Origin: Pauljensenia sp902373545
GTDB taxonomy: Bacteria; Actinomycetota; Actinomycetes; Actinomycetales; Actinomycetaceae
NCBI RefSeq assembly: GCF_041432775.1
Contig: NZ_JAPWAG010000001.1
Coordinates: 124,001-188,000 of the forward strand
DNA length: 64,000 nt
Reading direction: 5' to 3'
Position 1 is the stretch's first letter. Every line of letters starts with the position of its first letter. Of this stretch, positions 45,408-54,085 are shown in pieces. A program made the position numbers and the translations under genes. The notes beneath the pieces were generated by a model that saw only the letters and a list, made by a program, of their open reading frames with translations, searched no databases and had not been told where the DNA came from.

Positions 45408-47014
45408 TGTACTTTGTGCCGGGCGCAGTACGCGTCCAGTTTGGCCTTATTCGCCTCGTGCTCGGCGGCAGTGGCTGCAAAGACCGTCTCACCCGTGTTC
45501 AAGTCGATGGTCACGAAGTACAACCAGTTACCCTCGGCCGGATTGAGCACGGCCTTGATGGCGTCCACGCTCGGCTGATTGATGGGCGTGGGCGGCAGGC
45601 CCTGGTTCAGGCGCGTGTTGTAGGGGTTGTCGTTGTCGAGGTCCTCCTGGCTGGGCAGGCCGGACTCCTTGCCCACACCGTAGAGCGTGGTCGAGTCCAT
45701 GCCGAGAACGCCCTTGGTTTCACCGTCGGTGTCGACGAGGCGATTTTCGATAACGCGTGCAACCTGGGGCATGTACTTCTTGTTGCTGCCCATCTCGCCT
45801 TCGACGATCGAGGCCTTGATGAGGACCTCCTCGCGATCGGCGGGGGCCACCCCAAGTCCGTCGAGTTCGTCGATTGTCGCCTTGACCATACGGGCGAGCA
45901 CCGTGGTCGGCGTGTCGTCCTCGCCCACCTCGTAGCTACCGGGCGCCAGCCATCCCTCAGCGCTGCCCTTGGCCTCTGCGGGCAAGCCGATGCCCTCGGT
46001 GTCCGCGAGCGCCTTATCAACCTCTTCGCTGCTGACGTCCATCACCTCGACGATGCGCTTCTTGACCACCGAGAGTCGCTCCTTGGACAGGACGGTCACG
46101 TTGGAGGCGACCCGGTTCATCGGGTCAAGGAGTACGGCAAGGGCGTCCGCGGCGCTCATTTCAAGCTTGAAGCGGTAGGTGCCCGGGTTGATGGCGCGGG
46201 CAGCGGGGTTCTTCTCGTATTGACGCACGAAGGCACCGACGGATTTGACGACGCCAGCGTCGTAGAGGGCACTGCCGATGTCGCGTCCCGTCGACTGGTC
46301 CGCGATGGTAACGAGGACTTCAGTGGTACCCGGACCCGGGTAGTCATCGGATGCCGTGGTCGACCCATTGACCAGCTGCGAGTACGCGACGTAGCCGGCA
46401 CCGCCGACGAGACCGATGACGAGGAGCAGAACAAAGAAGGAGCGGATGGCACGGCGGCGCTTGCGGCGCCGTGCAGCTCGCCGTTCGCTGGCGATCCTGC
46501 GCGAGCGCATGCCGGTAGTCTCCGACGGCACCTCGGTGCGCCTGCGATGAGAACGGTCGCCAGCCCCGCCGTTGATGAGGTCATCGAAGCTGTAGTCTGC
46601 GGCACCGTCATGCTCAGGCTCGGTGGCCTCCTCGGCGACCGCGGCGCTGGGCGTCGGGGTCCCGGCCAGCGGGGTCGGGGTCGGATCGGACGAGGTTGGG
46701 GTGGCCGTGCGGATCCCGCGCTCCGGGGTGGACGTCGACTCGGCAGCGTCAGCCTGCTCCCACGCGCGCGCCAGGGAGTGCGCATGGTCGCCCGAACGAG
46801 AGCGGAACCTGGATGCACCGCGCACCGGAGTGGGCGTGGGGTCAGAAACTGGCGCCCGGTCGGACGTTGGCACTGCGTTCCCGCGCACCGGAGTGGGCGT
46901 GGGATCGGATGGCGTCGAAAGCGATTCCTCGTTGGGAGCGTCGGAGTAAACCTTGGGCTGTCCGGAGTGAATCTCGCGGCGTGAGCGGAAGGGATACTTG
47001 GGGGGCGTACTCAT
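45395..47014 (-). CDS. mltG: Endolytic transglycosylase MltG
   Basis: This 539-residue membrane-anchored enzyme cuts nascent glycan strands and sets their length. A cytoplasmic tail of about 190 residues contains repeats of SDPTPTPVRG, followed by a basic patch, one membrane segment (about 195-215) and the YceG domain: catalytic glutamate in SIVEGEMG, NRLVDTDG, GMDSTTLYGVG and YNTRLNQGLPPTPI. The threonine-rich tail could be a kinase target, which is a guess. The ATG overlaps the ruvX stop. Confidence 0.94.
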   Translation of the reverse strand: MSTPPKYPFRSRREIHSGQPKVYSDAPNEESLSTPSDPTPTPVRGNAVPTSDRAPVSDPTPTPVRGASRFRSRSGDHAHSLARAWEQADAAESTSTPERGIRTATPTSSDPTPTPLAGTPTPSAAVAEEATEPEHDGAADYSFDDLINGGAGDRSHRRRTEVPSETTGMRSRRIASERRAARRRKRRRAIRSFFVLLLVIGLVGGAGYVAYSQLVNGSTTASDDYPGPGTTEVLVTIADQSTGRDIGSALYDAGVVKSVGAFVRQYEKNPAARAINPGTYRFKLEMSAADALAVLLDPMNRVASNVTVLSKERLSVVKKRIVEVMDVSSEEVDKALADTEGIGLPAEAKGSAEGWLAPGSYEVGEDDTPTTVLARMVKATIDELDGLGVAPADREEVLIKASIVEGEMGSNKKYMPQVARVIENRLVDTDGETKGVLGMDSTTLYGVGKESGLPSQEDLDNDNPYNTRLNQGLPPTPINQPSVDAIKAVLNPAEGNWLYFVTIDLNTGETVFAATAAEHEANKAKLDAYCARHKVQCGQ

Positions 47015-47499
47015 TCGTTCGCTCCTTCACTGGTGTCGAGGATGATCTCCTCCCCCGGCGCCCGTCCGCTCATGCGTTCGAGTTCCAGGGCCTGTTCAAG
47101 GATGATCTGCGCCGCAACCTGATCGATGACGCTGCGGTGTTCATGTTCCGGGATGCCAGAGGCACGTAGGCGCGCATGCGCCTGGTTAGATGTCAGACGC
47201 TCGTCGACCATCGCGATGCGAACCTCGGGCACGAGCTTTTTGAGGCGGCGCGCGTACTTGCGCGCTCCCTTGGCGGAGATTCCCTCCCCACCGCGCAGGT
47301 GCCGAGGCAGACCCACGATGACCTCGATGGCCTCGTGGCTCCCAACGATGTCGGCGAGCTCGGTGAGGTCCGACAGGTCGGGAGCGCGGGTCAGCGTCAC
47401 GACCGGCATCGTGAGGATGCCGTCAGGGTCGCACCGGCTGACGCCGACACGCACGGTGCCGACGTCCACGCCGATACGGATTCCCCTGCGAATGCTCAC
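47011..47499 (-). CDS. ruvX: YqgF/RuvX Holliday junction resolvase family protein
   Basis: This 162-residue RNase H-fold protein has GVDVGTVRVGVS near the N terminus and DERLTSNQAHARLRASG, the two main family motifs with catalytic acids. In E. coli the homologue is also needed for 16S rRNA maturation. It overlaps alaS by four bases (GTGA) and mltG by four bases, giving tight coupling. Confidence 0.94.
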   Translation of the reverse strand: MSIRRGIRIGVDVGTVRVGVSRCDPDGILTMPVVTLTRAPDLSDLTELADIVGSHEAIEVIVGLPRHLRGGEGISAKGARKYARRLKKLVPEVRIAMVDERLTSNQAHARLRASGIPEHEHRSVIDQVAAQIILEQALELERMSGRAPGEEIILDTSEGANE

Positions 47500-50204
47500 A
47501 GAGCCTCAATCTCCGAACGGATCGCGTCAAGCGCGGCCGGGATGCCCTCGGGCTTCGTGCCGCCACCCTGAGCGATATCGTCGCGGCCACCGCCGCCACC
47601 GCCCATGTGCTTGCCGACGGCGCGCACGAGCGCGCCCGCCTTGACGGCGGCCTCGCGGGCGGCCTGGTTCGTCGCGATCACCAGGGATGGCTTGCCACCG
47701 ACAACACCCGCCAGCGCCACGACGGCGCCACGATCGTTGCCCATGCGGTCGCGCACGTCCAGGGCCAGGGTGCGCAGCGCATCGGCCGAGGGCATCTCGC
47801 CCACCGCGCTGGCAACGAGGCTGATCGCTCCGACGCGCTGAGCGGATTCCGCAAGCTCGGCACCGCGGTGCAGCGCCTGCTCGGTACGGATCTTATCCAG
47901 CTCCTTCTCGGACTCGCGCAGCTTGGCCAGCAGGGATTCAATGCGCTCGGGCAGCTCGTCGGCGCGGCCACCCACCAGCTGCGAGAGCTGGGAGACGAGC
48001 GCGTGTTCCTTCGCCTGGAACTCGTACGCGCCGGTGCCGACAAGAGCCTCGATACGGCGAACGCCGGAGGCCACCGAACCCTCGCCAAGGAGGGTCACGC
48101 GGCCGATGTGGCCGGTCGTGGGTACGTGTGTACCACCGCACAGCTCACGGTCGAAGCCATCGCCGATTGTCACAACGCGAACCTCGGAACCGTACTTTTC
48201 GCCGAAGAGAGCGATTGCGCCCATCTCCTTGGCCTTCTCGATGCTCATGACCTCCGTTGTGACGGGGAGATCCTCAGCGAGCTTCTCGTTAACAAGAGCC
48301 TCAATGTCGTTCAGCTGGGATCCGGCAAGCGCGCTCGAGTGACGGAAGTCGAAGCGCAGGCGCGACGGCGAGTTCTCCGAACCCGCCTGATCCGCATGCT
48401 CGGACACGACATTACGCAGGCCTGCGTACACCATGTGCGTCGCGGTGTGCGCACGCGCAATCGCGAGGCGGCGCTCACCGTCGATCTCGGCGTAGGCCTT
48501 CTCGCCCACCGTCATGCCGCCCTCGGTCAGGGTGCCGCGGTGCACGCTCAGGCCTCGGATCGGTGCCTGCACGTCGTGAACCTCGACGACACCGCCGCCG
48601 GCGAGACGAATCGTGCCGTGGTCGGCCAGCTGGCCACCCATCTCGGCGTAGAAGGGGGTGCGATCGAGGATGACCTCAACCTCGGCGGGGGCGCTGGCCG
48701 CAGGGGCCTCAACGCCGTCGACGAGGAGGGCCTGGACCGTGGCCTCACTGGCCTGCTCCGTGTATCCCAGGAACGTCGAGCCGCCGCCCATCGCCTTTTC
48801 GATGTCGTGGAAGATACGCACGTCCGTGTGGCCGGTCTTCTTCGAGCGCGCGTCGGCGCGAGCACGCTCCTTCTGCTCGGCCATAAGTGTGCGGAAGCCC
48901 TCCTCGTCGACGGACACGCCCTGCTCGGCGGCCATCTCGAGGGTCAGGTCGATCGGGAAGCCGTAGGTGTCGTGCAGCGAGAAGGCCGACTCACCCGAAA
49001 TCATGGGCGCGCCCTTCGACTCCTTCGCGGTGGCCACGGCGGCGTCCAGGATCGTGGTGCCGGTGCTCAGAGTGCGACGGAAGGCCTCTTCCTCCGCGTA
49101 GGCGACCTCAGAGATCGTCTTCCAGTTGGTCTCCAGCTCCGGGTACGAGGCCTTCATGGCGTCCTTGGACGCGGTCAGCAGCGTCGGCATGGTCGCCTCA
49201 TCAACACCGAGCAGGCGCATGGAGCGGACCGCGCGACGGATCAGGCGGCGCAGCACGTAGCCGCGGCCGTCGTTGCCCGGGCGCACGCCGTCGCCGATAA
49301 GCATGAGGGAGGAACGCACGTGGTCGGCCACGACGCGCATGCGCACGTCGTCGTCGTAGGCGGCCCCGGCCTCAGGACCGGCGGCGCCCAGGCCGTAGCG
49401 CTTGCCGCTCATCTGCATCGCGGCGTCGATGACGGGGAAGACCTCGTCGATCTCGTACATGTTGGGCTTGTCCTGCATGACGAACGCCAGGCGCTCCAGG
49501 CCCGCGCCCGTATCAATGGCCTTCTTGTCCAGTTCGCCCAGCAGCGGATAGTCCTTGCCGACGCCCTCGCCGCGCATGTACTGGTCGAACACGAGGTTCC
49601 AGACCTCGAGGTATCGGTCGCCGCCCGGGTCCACCGCGCCACCCACGGCCTCGGGGCCGTAGGCGGGGCCACGGTCGTAGTGCCACTCCGCGCAGGGGCC
49701 GGCGGGGCCGGGCTGGCCGGTGTCCCAGAAGTTCTCCACGCGCGGCAGGCGCACGATGTGCTTGGGGTCCATGCCGACCTGCTTGGTCAGCACGTTGAAG
49801 GCTTCCTCGTCCTGATCCCAGATCGTCACCCAGAAACGATCACCGTCGAGGCCGTACTTGCCCTCGTCGCGCGAACCCGTCAGCAGGTCCCACGCGAAGT
49901 TGATGGCACCTTCCTTGAAATAATCGCCGAACGAGAAGTTACCGTTCATCTGAAAGAACGTGCCGTGGCGTGTGGTCTTGCCAACGTTGTCAATGTCGTT
50001 CGTACGAATGCACTTCTGCACCGAAGCGGCCCGAGGCCACGGGGCAGGTTCAACGCCCATGATGTAGGGAATGAACGGAACCATGCCCGCGATCGTGAAA
50101 AGGATCGAGGGCTCAGGGGAGACCAGAGAAACGGAAGGACAGATCTCATGACCCTGCTTCTCGAAGTAATCGAGCCAACGGGTGCGGATTTCAGACGTAC
50201 GCAT
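47496..50204 (-). CDS. alaS: Alanyl-tRNA synthetase
   Basis: This 902-residue class II enzyme charges tRNA-Ala. The N-terminal catalytic core (KCIRTNDIDNVGKT, RHGTFFQMNGNFSFGDYFK) is followed by the tRNA-binding part, an editing domain with zinc ligands HTATH and CGGTH, and a C-terminal oligomerisation part ending in a glycine run (GKHMGGGGGGR). The ATG at 50204 starts MRTSEIRTRWLDYF as expected; upstream codons to 50309 are rejected. It is downstream of rpsD and starts the alaS-ruvX-mltG-aroE series. Confidence 0.97.
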   Translation of the reverse strand: MRTSEIRTRWLDYFEKQGHEICPSVSLVSPEPSILFTIAGMVPFIPYIMGVEPAPWPRAASVQKCIRTNDIDNVGKTTRHGTFFQMNGNFSFGDYFKEGAINFAWDLLTGSRDEGKYGLDGDRFWVTIWDQDEEAFNVLTKQVGMDPKHIVRLPRVENFWDTGQPGPAGPCAEWHYDRGPAYGPEAVGGAVDPGGDRYLEVWNLVFDQYMRGEGVGKDYPLLGELDKKAIDTGAGLERLAFVMQDKPNMYEIDEVFPVIDAAMQMSGKRYGLGAAGPEAGAAYDDDVRMRVVADHVRSSLMLIGDGVRPGNDGRGYVLRRLIRRAVRSMRLLGVDEATMPTLLTASKDAMKASYPELETNWKTISEVAYAEEEAFRRTLSTGTTILDAAVATAKESKGAPMISGESAFSLHDTYGFPIDLTLEMAAEQGVSVDEEGFRTLMAEQKERARADARSKKTGHTDVRIFHDIEKAMGGGSTFLGYTEQASEATVQALLVDGVEAPAASAPAEVEVILDRTPFYAEMGGQLADHGTIRLAGGGVVEVHDVQAPIRGLSVHRGTLTEGGMTVGEKAYAEIDGERRLAIARAHTATHMVYAGLRNVVSEHADQAGSENSPSRLRFDFRHSSALAGSQLNDIEALVNEKLAEDLPVTTEVMSIEKAKEMGAIALFGEKYGSEVRVVTIGDGFDRELCGGTHVPTTGHIGRVTLLGEGSVASGVRRIEALVGTGAYEFQAKEHALVSQLSQLVGGRADELPERIESLLAKLRESEKELDKIRTEQALHRGAELAESAQRVGAISLVASAVGEMPSADALRTLALDVRDRMGNDRGAVVALAGVVGGKPSLVIATNQAAREAAVKAGALVRAVGKHMGGGGGGRDDIAQGGGTKPEGIPAALDAIRSEIEAL

Positions 50205-50278
50205 AGTGCCCCATGTTAGTCGGTACCCACCCGTTGAGGCACATCGGCACGCATATGCGAACTGTGGGATAAAGAAAA

Positions 50279-50311
50279 CCGTGCCCCCGAGCAAGGAGCT
50301 CGGGGGCACGG
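50279..50311 (-). terminator. Terminator of rpsD
   Basis: A 14-bp perfect stem (50279-50292 with 50298-50311), five-base loop, followed on the minus strand by TTTTCTTTAT; a strong intrinsic terminator that separates rpsD from alaS. Confidence 0.9.
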
Positions 50312-50323
50312 AATTGACAAACG

Positions 50324-50947
50324 TCAGCGCGAGTAGTGCTCGACGACCATCTGCACGTCGACGGTCACGGGGACCTCGGCGCGCTTGGGGCGACGAACCA
50401 GGGTCGCCTTGAGGCGGGACAGCTCGACGTCCAGGTACTCGGGGACGGCGGGCAGCACGTCGCGGTGAATACCCTCAGCGGCGATCTCAAAGGGAACCGT
50501 GGTCTGCGACTTGGGCTTGACCTGGATGGTCTGGCCGGGCTTGACGCGGAAGGAGGGACGGTCGACGATCTTGCCGTCGACGAGGATGTGACGGTGGACG
50601 ACCACCTGGCGGGCCTGCTGGATCGTGCGTGCGAAGCCGGCGCGCAGGACCAGGGCGTCCAGACGCATCTCGAGCAGCTCGACCAGGTTCTCACCGGTCA
50701 GGCCGGCGGTGCGGCGGGCCTCTTCGAAGGCGCGGCGCAGCTGCGACTCACGGATACCGTACTGAGCGCGCAGACGCTGCTTTTCCTTCAGGCGGACGGC
50801 GTAGTCGGAGTCCTGGCGGCGGCGGGTGCGGCCGTGCTCACCGGGGCCGTAGGGGCGCTTCTCGAAGTAGCGGACGGCCTTGGGGGTCAGGGCCAGGCCC
50901 AGGGCGCGGGACTCGCGCACCTGCTTACGGGAACGATTCGTTGCCAT
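50324..50947 (-). CDS. rpsD: 30S ribosomal protein S4
   Basis: This 207-residue primary rRNA-binding protein has the S4 domain near residues 96-160 (MRLDALVLRAGFARTIQQARQ) and RPYGPGEHG. It contains no cysteine, so it is the zinc-free type. AGGAAGAAG precedes the ATG. It stands alone rather than in the rpsM-rpsK-rpoA operon, an arrangement also seen near alaS in some actinobacteria. A 9-bp hairpin lies in its leader, a possible site for S4 autogenous control. Confidence 0.96.
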   Translation of the reverse strand: MATNRSRKQVRESRALGLALTPKAVRYFEKRPYGPGEHGRTRRRQDSDYAVRLKEKQRLRAQYGIRESQLRRAFEEARRTAGLTGENLVELLEMRLDALVLRAGFARTIQQARQVVVHRHILVDGKIVDRPSFRVKPGQTIQVKPKSQTTVPFEIAAEGIHRDVLPAVPEYLDVELSRLKATLVRRPKRAEVPVTVDVQMVVEHYSR

Positions 50948-50973
50948 GAAATCTTCTTCCTGTTTCTCATGTC

Positions 50974-50996
50974 ATGTCGGGGCGGATCCCCGACAT
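50974..50996 (-). other. Leader hairpin of rpsD
   Basis: A perfect 9-bp stem (50974-50982 with 50988-50996) sits about 27 bases before the rpsD ATG and lacks a T run. It may be an S4 control site or an end structure of the rarA message. Confidence 0.4.
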
Positions 50997-51072
50997 GGGG
51001 CCAACTCCAGTACCCGAGTGGGTTCATCGGCTAAGGCCCCAGGTGCCCGCGTGAGCGGACAACTGTTCCATC

Positions 51073-52416
51073 CTAGCGTCTTTTCAGCAGATTGCGAATG
51101 GCACCGAGTCGCTTCGTGAGCATCGCCTCATGCCCGTTCTCGGTCGGTTCGTAGTAGTGCGTCCCCTCCAGGTCGTCGGGAAGGTACTGCTGGGGGGCCA
51201 CGTGATGGGGATAATCGTGGGCGTACAGGTAGCCCTCCCCGTGCCCCAGCGCCTGCGCTCCGGCATAGTGAGCGTCACGCAGGTGCTCGGGCACCGCTCC
51301 CCCACGCCCCTTTCGAACGTCCGCGAGGGCGCGATCGACCGCCAGGTACGTCGCGTTGGACTTGGGCGCAGTCGCCACAGCCACGACCGCCTGGGCGAGG
51401 AGCAGGCGCGCCTCGGGCATGCCGATGAGAGCCACACCCTGCGCGACCGCAACGCACGTCGACAGCACCTCCGGCGCCGCCATGCCGATCTCCTCAGAGG
51501 CCGCGATCATGATGCGCCGCGCAATGAAGCGGGGGTCTTCCCCCGCCTCAATCATCCGCGCGAGGTAATGGAGGGACGCGTCCACGTCAGAGCCGCGCAT
51601 CGATTTGATGAAGGCACTGGTCACGTCGTAGTGCTGATCGCGTCCCCACCGCACGAGCGCCTGGTTCGCGGCGGCCTCAACACTGGCCACCGTGATCTCG
51701 CCGGAACCATCATCACTGGCCGCCCCGGCAGCCGCCTCGAGAAGCGTCAGGGACTTACGCGCGTCCGACCCAGCCAGCCGCACGAGGCCAGCCACGGCCT
51801 CGTCGGTGATCGAAAGCCGACCGGCCAGGCCACGCTCATCGCTCAGCGCTCGCCGGATAAGACCCTCAAGATCCTCGGGCCCCAGAGGATGCAGCGTCAA
51901 CAGCAGCGATCGTGACAACAGGGGCGCGATGACCGAAAACGATGGGTTCTCCGTCGTCGCGGCCACCAGAACCACCCAGCGATTTTCGACCGCGGGCAGA
52001 AGAGAATCCTGCTGCGACTTCGAGAAGCGATGCACCTCATCAACAAAGAGGATGGTTTCCTCGCCTCCGTTTGCGAGCGTTCGACGGGCCGCATCGACCA
52101 CACGGCGAACGTCGCTCACGCCCGAGGACACCGCCGACAGCTCGACAAAGCGGCGGCCCGACGCGCGCGCGATCAGGTAGGCGAGAGTCGTCTTGCCAGT
52201 CCCGGGTGGCCCCCACAAGACCACCGAGGACACGGCGACCCCGTCGCGTGACTCGGGAGACAGGAGCCGACGCAGCGGCGCTCCCTCACCCAGGAGGTGC
52301 GCCTGACCAACGACCTCCTCCAAGCGCGAAGGCCTCATACGAACGGCGAGGGGCGCACCCGCGGAAAACGCGGGCACGCCCAACTCGTCGAAAGATTCAG
52401 AATCGAACAGATCCAT
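51073..52416 (-). CDS. rarA: Replication-associated recombination protein A (RarA/MgsA)
   Basis: This 447-residue AAA+ ATPase acts at stalled forks with SSB. Walker A GPPGTGKTTLAYL is near residue 72, Walker B ILFVDEVHRF near 125, sensor ATTENPSFSV, and the C-terminal tetramerisation part begins near 250 (SAFIKSMRGSDVDASLHYLARMI). Only ten bases separate it from the stop of a secreted protein gene upstream, so it may be transcribed with it. Its ribosome site is weak (TAGG). Confidence 0.95.
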   Translation of the reverse strand: MDLFDSESFDELGVPAFSAGAPLAVRMRPSRLEEVVGQAHLLGEGAPLRRLLSPESRDGVAVSSVVLWGPPGTGKTTLAYLIARASGRRFVELSAVSSGVSDVRRVVDAARRTLANGGEETILFVDEVHRFSKSQQDSLLPAVENRWVVLVAATTENPSFSVIAPLLSRSLLLTLHPLGPEDLEGLIRRALSDERGLAGRLSITDEAVAGLVRLAGSDARKSLTLLEAAAGAASDDGSGEITVASVEAAANQALVRWGRDQHYDVTSAFIKSMRGSDVDASLHYLARMIEAGEDPRFIARRIMIAASEEIGMAAPEVLSTCVAVAQGVALIGMPEARLLLAQAVVAVATAPKSNATYLAVDRALADVRKGRGGAVPEHLRDAHYAGAQALGHGEGYLYAHDYPHHVAPQQYLPDDLEGTHYYEPTENGHEAMLTKRLGAIRNLLKRR

Positions 52417-52426
52417 GAAACCTAGC

Positions 52427-53944
52427 TTACGTCAGGGTGACTCCATCCGAGGTAGACCCAATCTTCGGTCCGGACAGAACCTGCAGGACGACGAGGCCAC
52501 CGAGAATCAGCATGCACGCGCCGGCGCCCAGCAGATACCCGTTGAGCCCTTCAGACTCATCAACGCCGTTCGAGGCCGACAGAACCTCCGCGTGGAGCTT
52601 GAACGAACCGGAGGCATCCACCGGCGCACCCGCGCCAGCTGCCGCGACAGTCGACGCGACCTTGAACTCGGCCCAGCCGACGAGCTGGTGCGAGCGGTTC
52701 GCGACGACGACCTTGTAGTCGCCCATCGGCAAGCCCGTCACATCCATCGTCACCTGGTTGCCGTTTTCAACCTGGAGCCAGCGAGCCTCACCCGTCTGCA
52801 TGATGTTGGCGCTCACCCACTCACCGGCAACCGCCTTGTCTGCGGGGACGTTGATCGTCAGCTGGCCGCCCGTGAAGGCGGCGCTCACGCCACCCTTGTT
52901 GGCATCGGTGAGCTGAGACTCGTCCGAGATCGGAGACACGGGGGTGTCCGAGGGCTGGGTCGCGTTGGCCGAAGCGGAGGGGGTCGGCGAAGGAGTCGCC
53001 GACGCCGACGGCGAGGGCTGAACGGGCGGGAGCTGCGGGTCGTCAGGCTGCGGAGCGGGAACGGGGATCACGCTCGGGGCAGGCTGGGGATCCGCGGTGG
53101 GCACAGGCTGCGGCTCGGGCGCCGGATCAACGGTCGGCTCAGGCTGCGGCTCAGGCGCCGGATCAACGGTGGGCACAGGCTGCGGCTCGGGCGCCGGATC
53201 AACGGTGGGCACAGGCTGCGGCTCAGGCGTCGGATCAACGGTGGGCACAGGCTGCGGCTCGGGCGCCGGATCAACGGTCGGCTCAGGCTGCGGCTCAGGC
53301 GCCGGATCAACGGTCGGCACAGGCTGCGGCTCAGGCGCCGGATCAACGGTCGGCTCAGGCTGCGGCTCGGGCGCCGGGTCAACGGTCGGCTCAGGCGCCG
53401 GATCAACGGTTGGGTCGGGAGTCGGCTCCGGGGTGTACGGCTTGTACACCGTGACGGAGTAGCTCACGTTCTCAGCAAGGGTCTCGTCGTCCTTATAGGT
53501 GACGATCGTGATGCGGTGATTCGTGCCGGGTTCCCAGGTGACGCCCTCGATATTGTTGGTGCCGTTGGGCACGGGAACAATCATCGTGTAGCTATTGAGG
53601 GGAACCGCCTTCCACAGGTCGTTCGCGGTCGGGGTCACGATCTCGCCGTGACGTTCAAACGACGGCGGATCGTTCGGTGTCACGCGGCCGTTGTCCAGGA
53701 TGACTCCCCAGTACCCGGTCTTGCCGTACTTCGCTTCGAAGTCGAAGGCATCCTCGAGAGTGACGAGGAACGTAGTGTTCGGGATGACGTAGATACTGTC
53801 ATCTGCGTGTGCACGCGCGGTGAAACCGGGAATGGCAAACGCGACCGCGCCGAAGAGGCACAGGGCCATGAGCACGCTCATTACCCGGCTGCGGCCGATA
53901 AACCCTCGTGCGGCGAGGGCGGATGTGGGCCGTCCGTGCTGCAT
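52427..53944 (-). CDS. Secreted surface protein with proline-rich 12-residue repeats
   Basis: This 505-residue protein is not assigned to a family. It has a signal peptide (basic start, hydrophobic core near residues 22-38, cleavage near AHADD), a folded N-terminal domain of about 150 residues, eight copies of PAPEPQPEPTVD-type repeats, a second proline- and serine-rich stretch, a second domain of about 120 residues, and a C-terminal membrane segment (LLGAGACMLILGGLVVLQVL). No LPxTG motif is present, so it is probably held by the membrane segment with the proline part spanning the wall. AAGGAG precedes the ATG. Confidence 0.85.
   Translation of the reverse strand: MQHGRPTSALAARGFIGRSRVMSVLMALCLFGAVAFAIPGFTARAHADDSIYVIPNTTFLVTLEDAFDFEAKYGKTGYWGVILDNGRVTPNDPPSFERHGEIVTPTANDLWKAVPLNSYTMIVPVPNGTNNIEGVTWEPGTNHRITIVTYKDDETLAENVSYSVTVYKPYTPEPTPDPTVDPAPEPTVDPAPEPQPEPTVDPAPEPQPVPTVDPAPEPQPEPTVDPAPEPQPVPTVDPTPEPQPVPTVDPAPEPQPVPTVDPAPEPQPEPTVDPAPEPQPVPTADPQPAPSVIPVPAPQPDDPQLPPVQPSPSASATPSPTPSASANATQPSDTPVSPISDESQLTDANKGGVSAAFTGGQLTINVPADKAVAGEWVSANIMQTGEARWLQVENGNQVTMDVTGLPMGDYKVVVANRSHQLVGWAEFKVASTVAAAGAGAPVDASGSFKLHAEVLSASNGVDESEGLNGYLLGAGACMLILGGLVVLQVLSGPKIGSTSDGVTLT
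53097..53411. repeat. 36-bp tandem repeat inside the surface protein gene
   Basis: About eight consecutive 36-base units encode PAPEPQP(E/V)PTVD. Units differ by a few bases, mostly the GAG/GTG switch for E or V. The length is divisible by three, so gain or loss of units would keep the frame and change wall-spanning length. Confidence 0.85.
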
Positions 53945-54085
53945 AACGGTTCTCCTTAGGAACTTAATACTCAGAAGATATTGTCTGATAACCAGAGTAA
54001 CAGGTGTGATGCCTGTATGGGAAGCGCGAACACGCACCATGCGGTTAATCGTGACCGCATTGGCATGACAGGAAGATGGGCCAGT

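Noticed and set aside
47607..50219. Long rightward open frame opposite alaS
   Set aside because: Antisense shadow of alaS codon bias with no motif or start signal.
53097..53411. Regular 36-base periodicity resembling a CRISPR array
   Set aside because: Units are contiguous without unique spacers and encode an in-frame proline-rich repeat; no cas genes are nearby.
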